This document shows, piece by piece, positions 63,223 to 64,000 of a stretch of 64,000 nt of DNA; position 1 is the first letter of the stretch, and each line of letters begins with the position of its first letter. Below the pieces are notes generated by a model. The model did not search any database. It saw only the letters and a list, made by a program, of their open reading frames with translations, and was not told the origin of the DNA. The translations under genes were made by a program, and so were the position numbers. The DNA comes from Phragmites australis (lineage: Eukaryota > Streptophyta > Magnoliopsida > Poales > Poaceae), in contig NC_084927.1 of NCBI RefSeq assembly GCF_958298935.1, forward strand, positions 25,370,001 through 25,434,000. Reading direction: 5' to 3'.

Positions 63223-64000
63223 ATGGCATAGCACACCTCGGGTGGTTGGCACTACTAACGTGACCAATCTCAAAAGCAACGGCTCAAAACAAAAATAATC
63301 AACTATTGCTTGGCACTTCTAGCATGACCAGTCTTACCAGCAATGGGCCAAAAGAAACAGTGTGTGATGTAGATAATCAGGAAACATTGCAGGAGGCCGA
63401 CGCAACAAAGAATTCTAGAACCACAGTAAAACCGCCAATACATGAATTAGACCTGGGAGTAGCCAGAGCTGAACAATGAGTTCTAATATCAAACACAAGA
63501 GCAAGGCTACAACCGCAAGCAGTCACAATATGCAAGTGACAGAATTATTTGCCCTATAAGATTGCTGGTAGAGCATTACAATTTGCAAGTTAGCACAGGT
63601 TACAACTATGGAATCCCATAACAACACATCATGCACGAATCTAGTGACTAAACTGCTATCGTATAGCTTAGTATCGATGGTGAAGGCTAAAACCAAAGGC
63701 TGGCATACAAAAGATAAGAGAGCATTCATCGGCCATTCCGAAAATACCAGAAACGCACTCAAAACACGAATAAGTACTTGCCCATCAGAGAACAGGTTAT
63801 GAACAAACGTGCTGATAAATAAGATCTAATGGCTGGAATCACTTGGATGAAAGCTCATAAATGCATCAGATGGTTTGAATGCATGGTTACACTCGAGTTG
63901 TACTCAAATGGTGGTACGCAAAGCATTTCCCATTTTATGCTGAAATGCATCAGCTAGGTCATTCCTAGGCCATATGGTGAAGCTTAAATCCAACAATACA
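63223..64000. other. No gene recognised
   Basis: A weak duplication (ttggcactactaacgtgacc / ttggcacttctagcatgacc, 63246 and 63310) continues the repetitive character. Beyond that the sequence could be the 3' UTR of a gene outside the window, but nothing supports it. Confidence 0.35.

Noticed and set aside
1..64000. tRNA, rRNA or snoRNA genes
   Set aside because: None recognised by eye; a covariance-model scan would be needed to exclude them.

Overview
The window is nuclear DNA from a grass. Three things point there: GC-rich exons with canonical GT-AG introns set in AT-rich transposon sequence, a Stowaway MITE of grass type, and an AGL17-clade MADS gene with a miR444 site (miR444 is monocot-specific). 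Repeats dominate. Only one gene looks intact, a class I formin on the minus strand at 46.7-49.5 kb. A MADS-box 3' half (7.5-9.3 kb) keeps perfect splice structure but has no MADS domain in view. A 14-3-3 copy (60.9-62.9 kb) keeps all introns but has a broken first exon.

Layout. 0.6-5.4 kb: a Mutator-like element with long terminal inverted repeats and a decayed plant-mobile-domain gene. 7.5-11.3 kb: MADS exons 3-8 and, 3.2 kb downstream, an inverted copy of exon 3. Together these make an antisense hairpin of the nat-miR444 type. 11.5-12.6 kb: Ty3/gypsy LTR fragment. 12.7-14.4 kb: En/Spm-associated (Ptta-like) transposase remnant. 14.4-17.8 kb: minus-strand SIRE/Maximus-like LTR and internal remnant. 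17.8-20.6 kb: tandem duplications and a GRF zinc-finger pseudogene. 21.1-25.4 kb: CACTA element with a broken TNP2 transposase. 25.5-33.8 kb: hAT-like ends enclosing Tekay-type chromovirus pieces. 33.8-35.1 kb: non-autonomous CACTA candidate. 37.2-45.1 kb: a three-level nest (TIR element, then hAT, then solo LTR), followed directly by a second TIR element carrying a Stowaway MITE. 49.9-50.4 kb: a TIR element with a 9-bp target duplication just upstream of the formin. 53.5-54.8 kb: Tat-type gypsy LTR and leader/gag remnant. 56.8-60.2 kb: gypsy integrase remnant plus LTR.

The most interesting signal is the MADS/miR444 arrangement. The sense gene carries the target site. The antisense strand, once spliced, would fold the complement of that site against a diverged inverted exon copy into a stem of about 53 bp. 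The class is known in rice. What is notable here is that both arms are readable, the sense gene lacks a detectable MADS domain, and a second inverted repeat lies just beyond the star arm. Element boundaries rest on inverted repeats and target-site duplications read by eye. Family names rest on remembered motifs, not on searches.
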